Source: Collinsella sp. WCA1-178-WT-3 (M1) (lineage in GTDB: Bacteria > Actinomycetota > Coriobacteriia > Coriobacteriales > Coriobacteriaceae). From it: 54,066 bases of DNA. The notes beneath the pieces are model-generated. The model saw only the letters and a list, made by a program, of their open reading frames with translations. It did not search any database and had not been told where the DNA came from. The position numbers and the translations under genes were made by a program. Location: positions 1 through 54,066 of the forward strand of contig NZ_VUME01000013.1 in the NCBI RefSeq assembly GCF_009696325.1. The letters run 5' to 3'. This document shows, one piece after another, positions 29,506 to 39,733 of this stretch; position 1 is the first letter of the stretch; each line of letters starts with the position of its first letter.

Positions 29506-30540
29506 ATGTCCCATAGCATCACCGATAGCACCATCCTTTTGGGCCATGGCTCCGGCGGTCAGATGATGAAACGCATCATCGATGAGGTCTTTTTGGATGC
29601 CTTTGGGACGCCCGAGTTGCTCGAAGGCAACGACGCCGGCGTCGCCGCGCTGCCCGCGAGCGGGCGCATCGCCATGTCGACCGACAGCTTTGTGGTCTCG
29701 CCGCAGTTCTTCCCCGGTGGCAACATCGGCCGTCTCGCCGTGTGCGGAACCGTCAACGATGTCGCGACCTCGGGCGCCAACGTGCGCTACCTATCGTGCG
29801 GCTTTATCCTCGAAGAGGGCTATCCCATGGATAAGCTCCGCCAGATTGTGCAGACGATGGCCGAGACGGTGCGCGAGGCGGGCGTGTCCATAATCACGGG
29901 CGACACCAAGGTGGTCGAGCGTGGCGGGGCCGACGGCGTTTACATCAATACCGCCGGCGTGGGCGAGGTTCCCACGGGCGTGGCGCTCAGCGGCGCCAAC
30001 TGCCAGCCCGGCGATGTCATTCTGGTATCGGGTACGCTGGGCGACCACGGCATCGCCATCATGAGCCAGCGCGAGGGCTTGGCGTTTTCGAGCACGATCG
30101 AAAGCGACGCCGCGCCGCTCAACCACCTGATTGCCGACGTTCTGGCCGCAGCGCCCGGCACGCGTTGCTTTCGCGACCCCACGCGCGGTGGCCTGGCATC
30201 CACACTCAACGAGTTTGCCCAGGCCAGCGGTGTTGCCATGGAGGTCGACGAAGATGCCGTGCCCGTGCGTCCCGACGTGCAGGCGGCATGTGAAATGCTC
30301 GGCTACGATGTGCTGCAGGTGGCAAACGAGGGCAAGATGGTCGCCGTGGTGCCGGCCGAGCAAGCCGATGCCGCGCTAGCCGCAATGCGCGCCGCCCGCT
30401 ACGGCGAGAATGCCGCCATCATCGGTCGCGTGCTGCCACTTGCCGAGGATGCCCGTCCCGCCGTGCGCGTGCGCACCGGCTGGGGCTCGACCCGCATCCT
30501 CGACATGCTCGTGGGAGAGCAGCTGCCGAGAATTTGCTAA
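29506..30540 (+). CDS. hypE: HypE hydrogenase maturation protein (344 aa)
   Basis: AIR-synthase-like ATPase that dehydrates the carbamoylated C-terminal cysteine to thiocyanate, the source of the cyanide ligands. GHGSGGQMM, the ATP-binding core and the C-terminal PRIC ending in Cys344 are all present. The ATG at 29506 has TTGGAG 8 nt upstream; a TTG two codons earlier is less likely. The final 57 bp are repeated after the licR-type gene at 37044-37100. Confidence 0.97.
   Translation: MSHSITDSTILLGHGSGGQMMKRIIDEVFLDAFGTPELLEGNDAGVAALPASGRIAMSTDSFVVSPQFFPGGNIGRLAVCGTVNDVATSGANVRYLSCGFILEEGYPMDKLRQIVQTMAETVREAGVSIITGDTKVVERGGADGVYINTAGVGEVPTGVALSGANCQPGDVILVSGTLGDHGIAIMSQREGLAFSSTIESDAAPLNHLIADVLAAAPGTRCFRDPTRGGLASTLNEFAQASGVAMEVDEDAVPVRPDVQAACEMLGYDVLQVANEGKMVAVVPAEQADAALAAMRAARYGENAAIIGRVLPLAEDARPAVRVRTGWGSTRILDMLVGEQLPRIC
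30483..30539 (+). repeat. 57-bp direct repeat, copy 1 (hypE 3' end)
   Basis: Identical to 37044-37100 except for one base (C versus T). It encodes the last 19 residues of HypE. The two copies bracket the entire PTS/licR segment, like attachment sites. Confidence 0.9.
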
Positions 30541-30600
30541 CGACGGCATCCGTGCGCCACCGCGCTTTGAACAATGCGCTTTTGATCGCTCAGCACAAGA

Positions 30601-30636
30601 GACCCCCACGACCGAGTTGAATCGGTCGCGGGGGTC
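30601..30636 (+). terminator. hairpin after hypE
   Basis: GACCCCCACGACCGA and TCGGTCGCGGGGGTC form a strong stem with a weak T-stretch (CCTTG). It lies between the convergent hypE and PTS operons and could serve both. Confidence 0.65.
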
Positions 30637-30662
30637 CTTGCATTTGCGAGCTTTGCCGTTAT

Positions 30663-30785
30663 CTACACTCGGAACTTTGGATACGTCAGCAGTACGAGCG
30701 AGACGCTCACGCCCAGCTGTATGAGAATCTGGCGAACGTCGCCGACGCCTCCAAGCGCCATGATAGGCAGCAAGGTAACGAGCAT
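30663..30785 (-). CDS. possible small membrane peptide (40 aa) or gene remnant
   Basis: The frame reads MLVTLLPIMALGGVGD then a second hydrophobic stretch and ends LLTYPKFRV. It looks like one or two membrane helices. It starts 19 bp after the HPr stop on the same strand without a convincing ribosome site. It may equally be the 3' end of a lost transporter gene. Confidence 0.3.
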   Translation of the reverse strand: MLVTLLPIMALGGVGDVRQILIQLGVSVSLVLLTYPKFRV

Positions 30786-30804
30786 CGACGTGGCTTTTGC
30801 CCGC

Positions 30805-31071
30805 CTACTCCCCGCAGCCGCTCTCGATTAGCGCCACGAGGGCATCGACGGCGGCCGCCTCGTCGGCGCCGTCGGCTGCAATCTCAATCTCGCAACCACA
30901 GGCCATTCCCAGGCTCATAACCATCAGGATCGACTTGGCGTCTTTGGCGTCTCCGCCCACCTTACCAACGGTGATCGAGCTCTCGTACTTGCTCGCCTCC
31001 TGCACAAACAGCGATGCAGGGCGCGCGTGGATGCCGCTCGGATTCTTGACGACCGTCGTCTTGGAAACCAT
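30805..31071 (-). CDS. ptsH: HPr phosphocarrier protein (88 aa)
   Basis: HPr passes phosphate from Enzyme I to sugar-specific EIIA proteins. Catalytic His15 lies in GIHARPAS and the regulatory serine at residue 47 in KSILMVMS. Length is standard. It is the last gene of the cellobiose-type PTS operon, starting 9 bp after the bglA stop, instead of in a ptsHI pair. Whether it is the cell's only HPr cannot be told from this window. Confidence 0.93.
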   Translation of the reverse strand: MVSKTTVVKNPSGIHARPASLFVQEASKYESSITVGKVGGDAKDAKSILMVMSLGMACGCEIEIAADGADEAAAVDALVALIESGCGE

Positions 31072-31080
31072 CTCTACTCC

Positions 31081-32625
<1,545 letters not shown>

Positions 32626-32650
32626 TTAAAGATGGAGTTCTTAAAAATAG

Positions 32651-32676
32651 AGGGAGACCTTTGTCGCAATCTCCCT
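32651..32676 (-). terminator. partial terminator between the IIA gene and bglA
   Basis: AGGGAGA and TCTCCCT flank 12 bases and are followed by CTATTTTT on the minus strand. In mid-operon this would reduce bglA and HPr transcription relative to the transporter. Confidence 0.6.
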
Positions 32677-32702
32677 CGCGTCAACCAATTGGAAGATTCG
32701 AA

Positions 32703-33035
32703 TTACTGACCGGCGCGGATAGCCAGTGCGCGCACAATCGGCATCATCTTTTTAACCATATGAAGTTCAGCACTAATGGTCATGAGAGTGTCCTGAGCAT
32801 GCGTAAAAAGCAACGAGTACTCGACTTCCTCACCTGCCGCTTGGGCTTGAATCGTGGCAGTCTGCACTTTATGCGCGGTCAGAATCTTTGCATCCGCTTG
32901 GGCAAGGTGCTCCTCTGCCGCATCAAAATCAAACTCCGCCAAGCTATCCAACGCCTGGTCAATACAAGTCCTACCGTCACCAGTATTTAAAATGACTTCC
33001 ATAGCCACAGCGCTGATGTCAATTGCGTCACTCAT
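32703..33035 (-). CDS. PTS EIIA, lactose/cellobiose family (110 aa)
   Basis: Soluble helical EIIA that takes phosphate from HPr and passes it to EIIB. The phosphorylated His79 is in LLFTHAQDTLMT. Length matches LicA/LacF proteins. The ATG overlaps the 3' end of the EIIC gene by 8 bp, so translation is coupled. Confidence 0.95.
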   Translation of the reverse strand: MSDAIDISAVAMEVILNTGDGRTCIDQALDSLAEFDFDAAEEHLAQADAKILTAHKVQTATIQAQAAGEEVEYSLLFTHAQDTLMTISAELHMVKKMMPIVRALAIRAGQ

Positions 33036-34416
33036 CGTTCGCTCCCGTCGTTGTAGAATCTGCAGCTGCCAGCACAACTTTTTCGGATGGACCATTCTCA
33101 GAAGCAGTCTCGGAAATGTTTGCAGCCTTCCTTGCCTCACGAGCGACACGTTTTGCCGCCTTCTTCGCAGCGCGCTCAGCCTCGCTTTTCTGCTCGTCCT
33201 CTGCGGCATGTTTGTCGTAAACCTTAAAGAAGGGATACCAAATGATTGCCGCAAGAATCAGGTTCACCACGACAAGCACCACGTTGCGAAAATCTCCGTT
33301 GGAAAGGAAGTAAGCCGAAACCGCGTTGGGAAGGAAGTTCATCGCAAACATCTGGGTATGGAGACTTGCCCAGTCGAACTGCAGCCACAGATAGGCATTT
33401 GCGGGCAGAATGATAGCTTGAAGAATAACCGGGATGAACAGATAGGGATTATTAACGATAGTGGAAAAAACCAGAGGCTCATTGATATTAAAGAGGGACG
33501 GCACGAACGTCGCCTTACCGAGCGTGCGGTTCTTTTTGGATTTCGAGAACAGCATCATAAACGCCAGAGGCAAAGTGTTGAGCTCTCCGCCAATCATGTA
33601 GTAGCGCGAAAGGCCATACGCATTGATGTTGGTCGGCGTAGCCCCCGCGGCAACTGCAGCCATATTCTCAGCCATACCACCCTGGGTGATCGGAAGCGTC
33701 ACCGAAATAAACGCCCAGCCCGAAACACCAAAGAAGTAGAACACGTCCATCACCAAAGCCATAAACACAACGCCGGGGAGAGACTGGCCAAAACTGGTAA
33801 CGGGTGAAAGAATCAGCGCAATTACGGTAAAGACATCAATTCGAACAAGAAACGTCAGCAGAAACGCAATTGTAAGGCTCAGCAAAATTGGGATAATGCT
33901 GTCGAACCAGCTTTTAACAAAATCAGGGATAACCGATTCTTCACCGAAGAAGCTATGATGCGCTGCGAACTTGTAGATTGCACCGACCGTGATACCCACT
34001 GCCATAGCCGCAAACATGCCGCTCGAGCCGAACTTCCACATCTCGAAGGCCATGCCCTCATCGACCGTCTGGGGATTCATGCACAGCATAAAAGCGCCGA
34101 CGCCGGTAAAGCCAGCGATCAGGGCCCTACCTTTATCGTCCTCCTTGACACAGACGCTGTGAGGAATGATAAAAGCGATGAACATTCCTACGAGACCAAA
34201 CGAGTAGGTATTAAGCGCTGACAGGTCAGGCAGAGCGGGCACAAAATTACGAACCACATTAAAAAGGCTCGGAATTGCCGAGACCATTGTAAACGGAACG
34301 ATATACAAAACGGCATTGGCAACGATTCCAAACCAATAGCTCGACGTAAGCTTATTGACAACGGGGACAACGTTCTTTTCGATGCTCCCTTGGACTTTTT
34401 CCATCACATTAGACAT
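33028..34416 (-). CDS. PTS EIIC, lactose/cellobiose family permease (462 aa)
   Basis: Membrane permease for the beta-glucoside with about ten hydrophobic segments over residues 20-415 and the conserved FNINEPLVFSTIVNNPYLFIP loop of the Lac family. A charged Lys/Glu/Ala tail (about 415-462) is an addition not usual in the family. The ATG at 34416 has AGGG at workable distance; a GTG three codons earlier is possible. AT-richer than the host genes around it. Confidence 0.94.
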   Translation of the reverse strand: MSNVMEKVQGSIEKNVVPVVNKLTSSYWFGIVANAVLYIVPFTMVSAIPSLFNVVRNFVPALPDLSALNTYSFGLVGMFIAFIIPHSVCVKEDDKGRALIAGFTGVGAFMLCMNPQTVDEGMAFEMWKFGSSGMFAAMAVGITVGAIYKFAAHHSFFGEESVIPDFVKSWFDSIIPILLSLTIAFLLTFLVRIDVFTVIALILSPVTSFGQSLPGVVFMALVMDVFYFFGVSGWAFISVTLPITQGGMAENMAAVAAGATPTNINAYGLSRYYMIGGELNTLPLAFMMLFSKSKKNRTLGKATFVPSLFNINEPLVFSTIVNNPYLFIPVILQAIILPANAYLWLQFDWASLHTQMFAMNFLPNAVSAYFLSNGDFRNVVLVVVNLILAAIIWYPFFKVYDKHAAEDEQKSEAERAAKKAAKRVAREARKAANISETASENGPSEKVVLAAADSTTTGANDE

Positions 34417-34428
34417 ATCAAGCACACC

Positions 34429-34770
34429 CTATTCGCCATCAAAATCTATATCGAGAAGATCGTAGGCATCTTCGAGAATCCCCTCGCCATCAAGCGACGC
34501 ATAATAATCAGGGTCGATTGACATTACCTTTACACCGTAAGGCTCAAGCATTTTTTGCGTCGCCGGAACCTCGGCGGCAAAATGCGGCCCCAAGAGGAGG
34601 GCATCGATCTTATCGGCATAGTCCATAATTTCAGATTTGCTGACCGCATTGATGGTGCAGTCAAGGCCCTTGGACTTTGCGACCCTGCGCATGCCCGCCG
34701 CCATAAAGCCGGTCGAGGCACCGATGCCGCAAGCGAGGAGAATACGGACGGTGCCGTTCTCGTCTGCCAT
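34429..34770 (-). CDS. PTS EIIB, lactose/cellobiose family (113 aa)
   Basis: Cytosolic EIIB; the phosphorylated cysteine is Cys14 in ILLACGIGASTGFM. The rest follows the CelB/LicB fold (EIMDYADKIDALLLGPH). AGGAG precedes the ATG. First gene of the operon IIB-IIC-IIA-bglA-HPr, divergent from the LicR-type regulator. Confidence 0.94.
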   Translation of the reverse strand: MADENGTVRILLACGIGASTGFMAAGMRRVAKSKGLDCTINAVSKSEIMDYADKIDALLLGPHFAAEVPATQKMLEPYGVKVMSIDPDYYASLDGEGILEDAYDLLDIDFDGE

Positions 34771-34900
34771 GGGGTACTCCTTTCCCAATAAGCGGGCCCA
34801 AGGCAGCTCCGATGCCGCCGCAGTCCCCGCCATGTTCTTGAGCGTCCGTGTCGACCCGGCCGCCCTTGACCGTGACCGCACTATACGCGGCAGAGGGTTC

Positions 34901-34991
34901 TTGCCGCCAACCGTCTTTTTGCCGCATGGCGGCAAGGCGGCAGATTTTCCGCTTGCGCGGCAAGCCGGGCGGTTTTCCGCTTGGGCGGCAA
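34901..34991. promoter_or_regulatory. cluster of TTGCCGC/GCGGCAA motifs in the divergent PTS-licR gap
   Basis: Copies lie at 34901-34907 and 34919-34925 (forward), 34929-34935, 34957-34963 and 34985-34991 (reverse), plus a six-base version at 34937. Two of them form a palindrome at 34919-34935, and CGTCTTTTT/AAAAAGACG bracket most of the set. Clustering between a regulator and its likely target operon suggests operator sites for the LicR-type protein. The gap 34771-35071 holds nothing else. Confidence 0.55.
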
Positions 34992-35071
34992 ATTGAAAAA
35001 GACGCCCCGTCTTTCCCTGAGATACCATGGGGCGGTACACCCTATCTGCCGATCATCTCTGGGAGAAAACC

Positions 35072-37042
35072 ATGTCGAGCGCCAAGCAGAACCGCATCAA
35101 CCGCATGATCAATGTGCTCGAAAACAGCAGCTCCTGGATATCTTCCTCTATGCTCGCCAGCTTGTTGGGCGCAAGCGAGCGCAGCATCCGCAACTATGTT
35201 GCCGAGGTCAACGAGGCCGGTACACGACATATCGAATCATCTAAAGAGGGGTATCGTCTTGCTGCAACAACGTCGGCCGCCGGCAATGCCCCGGCCTCCC
35301 TCCTCGGCAACGCCGATATCGTCCCCGCTGGCAGCGATTCGCGGCGCGACTTCACCATCTCGCGCCTTGTGAACGCGCGCGACGGACTCTCCGTCTTCGA
35401 TGTGTCCGACGAGCTCTTTATCAGCGAAAGCACGTTTCAGAGTTCCGTGATGCCGCAGGCGCGGGCGCTCGTGCGACAGTTTGACCTCAATATCGAGACA
35501 CATGACTACCGCATGACGCTCACGGGGCGTGAGGCCGACAAGCGCAAACTTCTCGGCCACATAGCCACGCACAACTCCTATGGCTACTTCACCTCGACCA
35601 AGACGCTCGAGAACATGTTTCCCGGCTTTGATGTGCAAGGAATCCTCTCGAGCCTGGTCGAGATTTGTCAGCGCTCGGACCTGTTTATCAACAACTACGC
35701 GTTCTCCAACCTGCTCATGCACCTGCTGGTGATCATTATCAGGCTCACCTCGAACAACGAGCTCAGCGAGGTGGACGGCCCCATCGACGGAGACGGCCTG
35801 GTGGCGCAGCTTGGGCAGCGTGAGCAGATTGTGCGCTGCGCCCAGTGCATCGCCGCCTACTTTGAGAAGGAGTTTGGCTGCGCCGTCCCGCGTGCCGATT
35901 TTCAGCAGATCCTGCTGCTTCTGGCGCTTTCCGTCGAGCGCTGCGATTTTGGCGACCTCAACCGCGAGAAGCTCGCAAGCATCATCGACCGCGATTTTAT
36001 GGACATGGTCCTGGGGATTCTCGACGAGTGTGGCGAGCGCTACAACCTGCCGCGCTTTATCGACGAGCCTATGCGCTTGCAGCTCGTCCTGCATATGTTT
36101 AACGCCTACCAGCGCGCCGTCTACCACGTAAGCTACCCCAACCCGCTCGCCGCGCAAATCAAAAGCGAACACGCACCGGTCTACGACATGGCGGTCTATA
36201 TCGCCCACCGTTTCTCGACCGCCATGAATGTTGAGGTAGGCGAGAACGAAATCGCGTTTATCGCCTTTCACATCGGCGCCTACTTTGAGAAGTTCTCTGC
36301 GCCCGACGGTGCCATCACCTGCACGGTGATTATCGAGGAGTATCACGATTTTGCACGCAGGCTCGTCGACGACCTCAAGTCCGAGTTTGGCGACGACATA
36401 AGTGTTGTTGCCGTGATGAGCTGTGATGGCTACCTGGCCGATCCTCCCGAGAGCGATGTGGTGATTGCAACGATCGACGTGCCGGTTTGCGGCGGCAGCA
36501 CCAAGATCTTGATTGGGCCAATCCTCACTAAGCAAAACGTGCGAAAGATCCGCGACCGGCTTTGCGCTATCCAAGAGCAACGGCGGCGCCTCTATGCCCA
36601 GGGCCTTTTGGGGCGCCTGCTACAGCCGGGGCTGTTTATGCGCAACGTAGACGCAAACGACGCCACAAGCTGCATCGACCGAATGGGAGAGCTTTTGGCC
36701 GCTCAGGGGCTCGCAACGCCCGAGTATATCGCTGACGTGCATCTGCGCGAGAGTGTCTCGTCGACGGCGTTTACCGACAGCCTTGCCATGCCTCACGCGA
36801 TCTCGGTATATCCCGAGCGCTCGTTTATCGCCGTGGCCCACAATGACGCCTCGATTCCCTGGGGACGCCACGACGTGCGGTTTGTGCTGCTTATAGGCAT
36901 CGCGCAGGAAGACATGGGGCTCTTTAGAGATGTGCTCGACCTGATTATCGAGGTGTTCTCCTCGGTAGAGACAACGATGAGGCTCATGCAGACCGACACG
37001 TTCGAGGAGTTTCTGGCTGCGCTTACGCATGATATCGGGTAG
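35072..37042 (+). CDS. LicR/BglG-type PRD transcription regulator (656 aa)
   Basis: A DNA-binding activator controlled by PTS phosphorylation. In order: HTH_11 domain (1-70), Mga-like HTH (about 90-180), PRD1 (about 190-300), PRD2 (about 300-410, AFIAFHIGAYFEK), an EIIB-like segment (about 415-505) and a C-terminal EIIA domain with the active-site motif SLAMPHAI (about 570). This matches LicR rather than the short RNA-binding antiterminators. GGGAG precedes the ATG. Its stop is one base before the 57-bp copy of the hypE 3' end. Likely activates the divergent operon. Confidence 0.92.
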   Translation: MSSAKQNRINRMINVLENSSSWISSSMLASLLGASERSIRNYVAEVNEAGTRHIESSKEGYRLAATTSAAGNAPASLLGNADIVPAGSDSRRDFTISRLVNARDGLSVFDVSDELFISESTFQSSVMPQARALVRQFDLNIETHDYRMTLTGREADKRKLLGHIATHNSYGYFTSTKTLENMFPGFDVQGILSSLVEICQRSDLFINNYAFSNLLMHLLVIIIRLTSNNELSEVDGPIDGDGLVAQLGQREQIVRCAQCIAAYFEKEFGCAVPRADFQQILLLLALSVERCDFGDLNREKLASIIDRDFMDMVLGILDECGERYNLPRFIDEPMRLQLVLHMFNAYQRAVYHVSYPNPLAAQIKSEHAPVYDMAVYIAHRFSTAMNVEVGENEIAFIAFHIGAYFEKFSAPDGAITCTVIIEEYHDFARRLVDDLKSEFGDDISVVAVMSCDGYLADPPESDVVIATIDVPVCGGSTKILIGPILTKQNVRKIRDRLCAIQEQRRRLYAQGLLGRLLQPGLFMRNVDANDATSCIDRMGELLAAQGLATPEYIADVHLRESVSSTAFTDSLAMPHAISVYPERSFIAVAHNDASIPWGRHDVRFVLLIGIAQEDMGLFRDVLDLIIEVFSSVETTMRLMQTDTFEEFLAALTHDIG

Positions 37043-37043
37043 A

Positions 37044-37100
37044 GGGCTCGACCCGCATTCTCGACATGCTCGTGGGAGAGCAGCTGCCGAGAATTTGCTA
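37044..37100 (+). repeat. 57-bp direct repeat, copy 2 (hypE 3'-end duplicate)
   Basis: Matches 30483-30539 with one mismatch and includes the hypE stop codon (TAG here, TAA in hypE). It is not preceded by any other hypE sequence, so it is a remnant or attachment-like scar. Confidence 0.9.
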
Positions 37101-37225
37101 GGGCGGAATCGCACGGTCGGCGCGATGTCACCTGATATCCCTGGAGATGTTCAGATTCCAAGCACACCCAACGCGTAAGCCCAGTATTATGGGGTGCGTT
37201 TTGAAACCCAATGACGGGAGCTTTC

Positions 37226-37894
37226 ATGGCAGCAGCTTTTTCCCATGTGATCTTCGATCTGGACGGCACCATCCTCAACACGCTCGAGGACCTGGCAGCC
37301 GCCGGCAACCATACCTGCGAGGCGCACGGCTGGCCCACGTTTGCCGTTGACGAGTACCGCTACAAGGTGGGAAACGGCATGCTCAAGCTGGTTGAGCGCT
37401 TTATGCCCGCCGAGTACGCGGGCGACGGCCGTATGTTTGAGCAGACGCTTGCCGAGTTTAGGGCTTATTACGGCGAACACAAGGAGGACCACACCGCCCC
37501 CTATGCCGGCACGATCGAGATGCTCGACCGCTTGCGTGCCGCGGGCGTGCAGCTTGCCGTGCTCACTAACAAGGACCACGTCTCGGCGGCCCCGCTTATC
37601 GAGAAGTATTTTGGTTCCGAGCGCTTTGCGCTGGTACAGGGCCGTGTCGATGCGTTTCCGCCCAAGCCCGAGGCACCCGTCACGCTGCATGTGATGGAAG
37701 AGCTGGGCGCCGACCCGGCGACCACGCTCTACGTAGGCGATTCCAATGTCGATATCCTGACCGGTCACAACGCCGGTCTTAAGAGCGCAGGCGTCAGCTG
37801 GGGCTTCCGCGGCCGCGCAGAGCTGGAAGCCGCCGGCGCCGACTACGTGGTGGACAGCCAGGCAGAGCTCGCGGCGCTGGTGCTGGGCGAGTAG
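37226..37894 (+). CDS. HAD-family phosphatase, phosphoglycolate phosphatase-like (222 aa)
   Basis: HAD hydrolase with motif I FDLDGTILNT (Asp nucleophile), a helical cap (about 15-85), motif II LAVLTNKDH, and motif III KP(E) plus YVGDSNVDI. It resembles Gph, which dephosphorylates 2-phosphoglycolate, but substrate choice in this family is poorly predicted by sequence. The ATG at 37226 has GGGAG upstream. It lies just outside the hypE repeat and probably followed hypE before the PTS block was inserted. Confidence 0.88.
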   Translation: MAAAFSHVIFDLDGTILNTLEDLAAAGNHTCEAHGWPTFAVDEYRYKVGNGMLKLVERFMPAEYAGDGRMFEQTLAEFRAYYGEHKEDHTAPYAGTIEMLDRLRAAGVQLAVLTNKDHVSAAPLIEKYFGSERFALVQGRVDAFPPKPEAPVTLHVMEELGADPATTLYVGDSNVDILTGHNAGLKSAGVSWGFRGRAELEAAGADYVVDSQAELAALVLGE

Positions 37895-37935
37895 CGGAGC
37901 CGCCGCTTAACGTAGCTGCGACAATTCTTCCACGC

Positions 37936-38075
37936 GGAAACGGCATCCCGTTTTGGAGCTCCGGAATGGGGTGCGCTTTCCGTTTGAGGTGCGTCGGGGA
38001 AACGGCATCCCGTTTTGGAGCAATATTCCGGGTCGAACTTTCCGCAACCCACCCCATCCGGAAACCGCAACCCAC
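37936..38075. repeat. family F repeats (GGAAACGGCATCCCGTTTT)
   Basis: GGAAACGGCATCCCGTTTTG occurs twice (from 37937 and 37998), each followed by a GAAT/ATTCCGGG half-unit and CTTTCCG. Same family as 11096-11245. The gap 37895-38405 contains only repeats F, D and E. Confidence 0.7.
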
Positions 38076-38194
38076 TATTCGGCCAAAAACTGGGCCGCAT
38101 TTTCCCAAGCACTCGATGTAACGCCGGTGCAAGGAGTGTCCCCAGCTGCCGGCAGAAAAGGAACGTCCCCAAGTGCCGCAAGAGTGTCCCTTTT

Positions 38195-38224
38195 GACTAG
38201 TCATTTAAGAACGTCCCCAATGAC
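38195..38224. repeat. family D palindrome, copy 2
   Basis: TAGTCATTTAAGAACGTCCC continuing to CAATGACTA, matching the copy at 6189 including the upstream GTCCCTTT.GAC. Confidence 0.75.
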
Positions 38225-38268
38225 TACCATGGCAACGTCGATGTTTCGGCAATGTCAGCGAGCGGGCA

Positions 38269-38354
38269 CCAGAGCGAACAAATTGGCATGAAAAGAGGAC
38301 GGCATAGACCTTCTGGTCATGCCGTCCTCTTTGAATGACAAGTTGTCGCTCTGG
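38269..38354 (-). repeat. nested long hairpin (family E, copy 2), 3' of lipoprotein gene
   Basis: The inner stem is AGAGGACGGCAT/ATGCCGTCCTCT, capped by GACC-TTCT-GGTC; the outer stem is CCAGAGCGA/TCGCTCTGG. Compared with copy 1, several inner base pairs changed on both sides together. Confidence 0.8.
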
Positions 38355-38374
38355 CGCCCACGCAGCGTCGAGCA

Positions 38375-38402
38375 GTTGCGGCGTTTGGTAAAACGCCGCA
38401 AC
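38375..38402 (-). terminator. hairpin abutting the lipoprotein stop codon
   Basis: GTTGCGGCGTT and AACGCCGCAAC form the position-equivalent of the hairpins after hspR and pyrE but with a different sequence, again conserving only the pairing. Confidence 0.65.
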
Positions 38403-38405
38403 GAA

Positions 38406-38963
38406 CTAGTTCATCATCGCATTCATCATCTCGGTGGTTGCGGAATCGTCGGCAGACCACTCGTTATCCTCGTTGGCGGAATACTTAAAGGTGACCTTGG
38501 TGTCCTTGGTCTGAGCGGCCTTGGTCACGTCGACCATCACCTGGCCGGCCATCTTGTACAGCTCGTCCTCGGAAGGCATCGTATCGAGTGCGGCGATCTT
38601 CTCCTGATACTGGGTGGCGAAATCTTCGACGATCTTGTTCATGGACTTGCAGGTGATGGTGACCTCGGCGGTCGCGGTGCCCTTGTCCTCATCGACCGTC
38701 ACATCACCGATCTTGTAATCAAAACCCTCGAGATAGCTCTTGGCATACTCCTTGGGATCGATGCCCAGCTGCTCAAACTCGTCGCCCGAAGCCTCTTCCA
38801 GGCCGGAGAGGAAATCATCGCCGCCATTCTTGATCTCGTCAAACTGACTCGTAAGGTCGTTGGTGATGAGCTCCTCCACCGAAGGCCCTCCGCAGCCGGA
38901 AAGCAAAACCACGCACGCGACCAGGGCAGCCATCAGGGGCGCAAGCAGCAGCTTCTTTTTCAT
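38406..38963 (-). CDS. putative lipoprotein (185 aa)
   Basis: A lipoprotein signal peptide (residues 1-25) ends in the lipobox LLSGCG, so the protein is membrane-anchored outside the cell. The mature part begins with PSVEELITNDL and is rich in acidic residues; the pattern resembles DUF5105-like lipoproteins of gut bacteria, but I am not certain. GGAGG precedes the ATG. The substrate or partner is unknown. It stands alone, followed by an E-type 3' module. Confidence 0.8.
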   Translation of the reverse strand: MKKKLLLAPLMAALVACVVLLSGCGGPSVEELITNDLTSQFDEIKNGGDDFLSGLEEASGDEFEQLGIDPKEYAKSYLEGFDYKIGDVTVDEDKGTATAEVTITCKSMNKIVEDFATQYQEKIAALDTMPSEDELYKMAGQVMVDVTKAAQTKDTKVTFKYSANEDNEWSADDSATTEMMNAMMN

Positions 38964-39141
38964 GACATTCCTCCAAACAAGCGGCGCTGCGTTTCCCGCG
39001 CAGCGCACGTCGTAACAGTAGGTCCATATTAGCGGCTCCGTTCAACCCCCTACGTCGCAAAAGCGTAGGCGGCTCAATTTGACGAGTGAATGGCCCATAA
39101 AGCAAGCCCCCTGCAATAAAATGCGCCTACTCGGCCTATTA

Positions 39142-39173
39142 AAAAAGGGTGACCGGATAACCCGACCACCCTT
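39142..39173 (-). terminator. terminator of the EIIA-Glc gene
   Basis: On the minus strand AAGGGTG and CACCCTT enclose CCGG/TCGGG-type pairing and are followed by TTTTTT. Confidence 0.8.
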
Positions 39174-39196
39174 GTGCATCTTCTGGATGCCGCAGA

Positions 39197-39733
39197 CTAC
39201 TTGCGGACGACCTTAACGATGGCGTCACCGGCGGCGACGGCAGACTCGGCCTCGACGGCGAGCTCGACATCGGCAAACTCGGCGGTGTTGGACACGGCCA
39301 CGACGACGCAGTCCTTGTAACCGGCGGCAGCGATCTTGACGCGGTCGATCTTGAGCAAGGGCTGGCCGGCCTTCACGACGTCGTCGGCCTTGACGAAGCC
39401 CTCGAAGCCGTCGCCATTCATGTTGACGGTATCGACACCAACGTGCACCAGAACCTCGATGCCGCTATCGGACTGCAGGCCCACGGCGTGACCCATGGTG
39501 ACGGTCACCTTGCCGTCGCAGGGAGCGTAGACCAGGTCGTCCTCGGGCCACACGGCGCAGCCCTTGCCCAAAACCTCGCCAGCAAAGACGGGATCGGGCA
39601 CGTCGGCCATCTTGATGACCTTGCCCTTGACGGGCGAACACAGCACGTCGGCGCCGGCAGAAGCAGAAATGGAGGCCGGAGCAGCGGCAGTCACGGGCTC
39701 AGCCTTCTTCTTGAACATATCAAACAGACCCAT
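39197..39733 (-). CDS. crr: PTS EIIA, glucose family (178 aa)
   Basis: Soluble EIIA-Glc domain protein that donates phosphate to a glucose-family EIIB and may signal carbon status. Active-site histidines are spaced 15 apart as in Crr: His82 in TMGHAVGLQ and His97 in VLVHVGVDTV. A short Ala/Pro-rich N-terminal linker follows MGLFDMFKKK, which resembles a free-standing Crr. AGGAG precedes the ATG. It is monocistronic; no EIIBC of the glucose family is in the window. Confidence 0.93.
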   Translation of the reverse strand: MGLFDMFKKKAEPVTAAAPASISASAGADVLCSPVKGKVIKMADVPDPVFAGEVLGKGCAVWPEDDLVYAPCDGKVTVTMGHAVGLQSDSGIEVLVHVGVDTVNMNGDGFEGFVKADDVVKAGQPLLKIDRVKIAAAGYKDCVVVAVSNTAEFADVELAVEAESAVAAGDAIVKVVRK

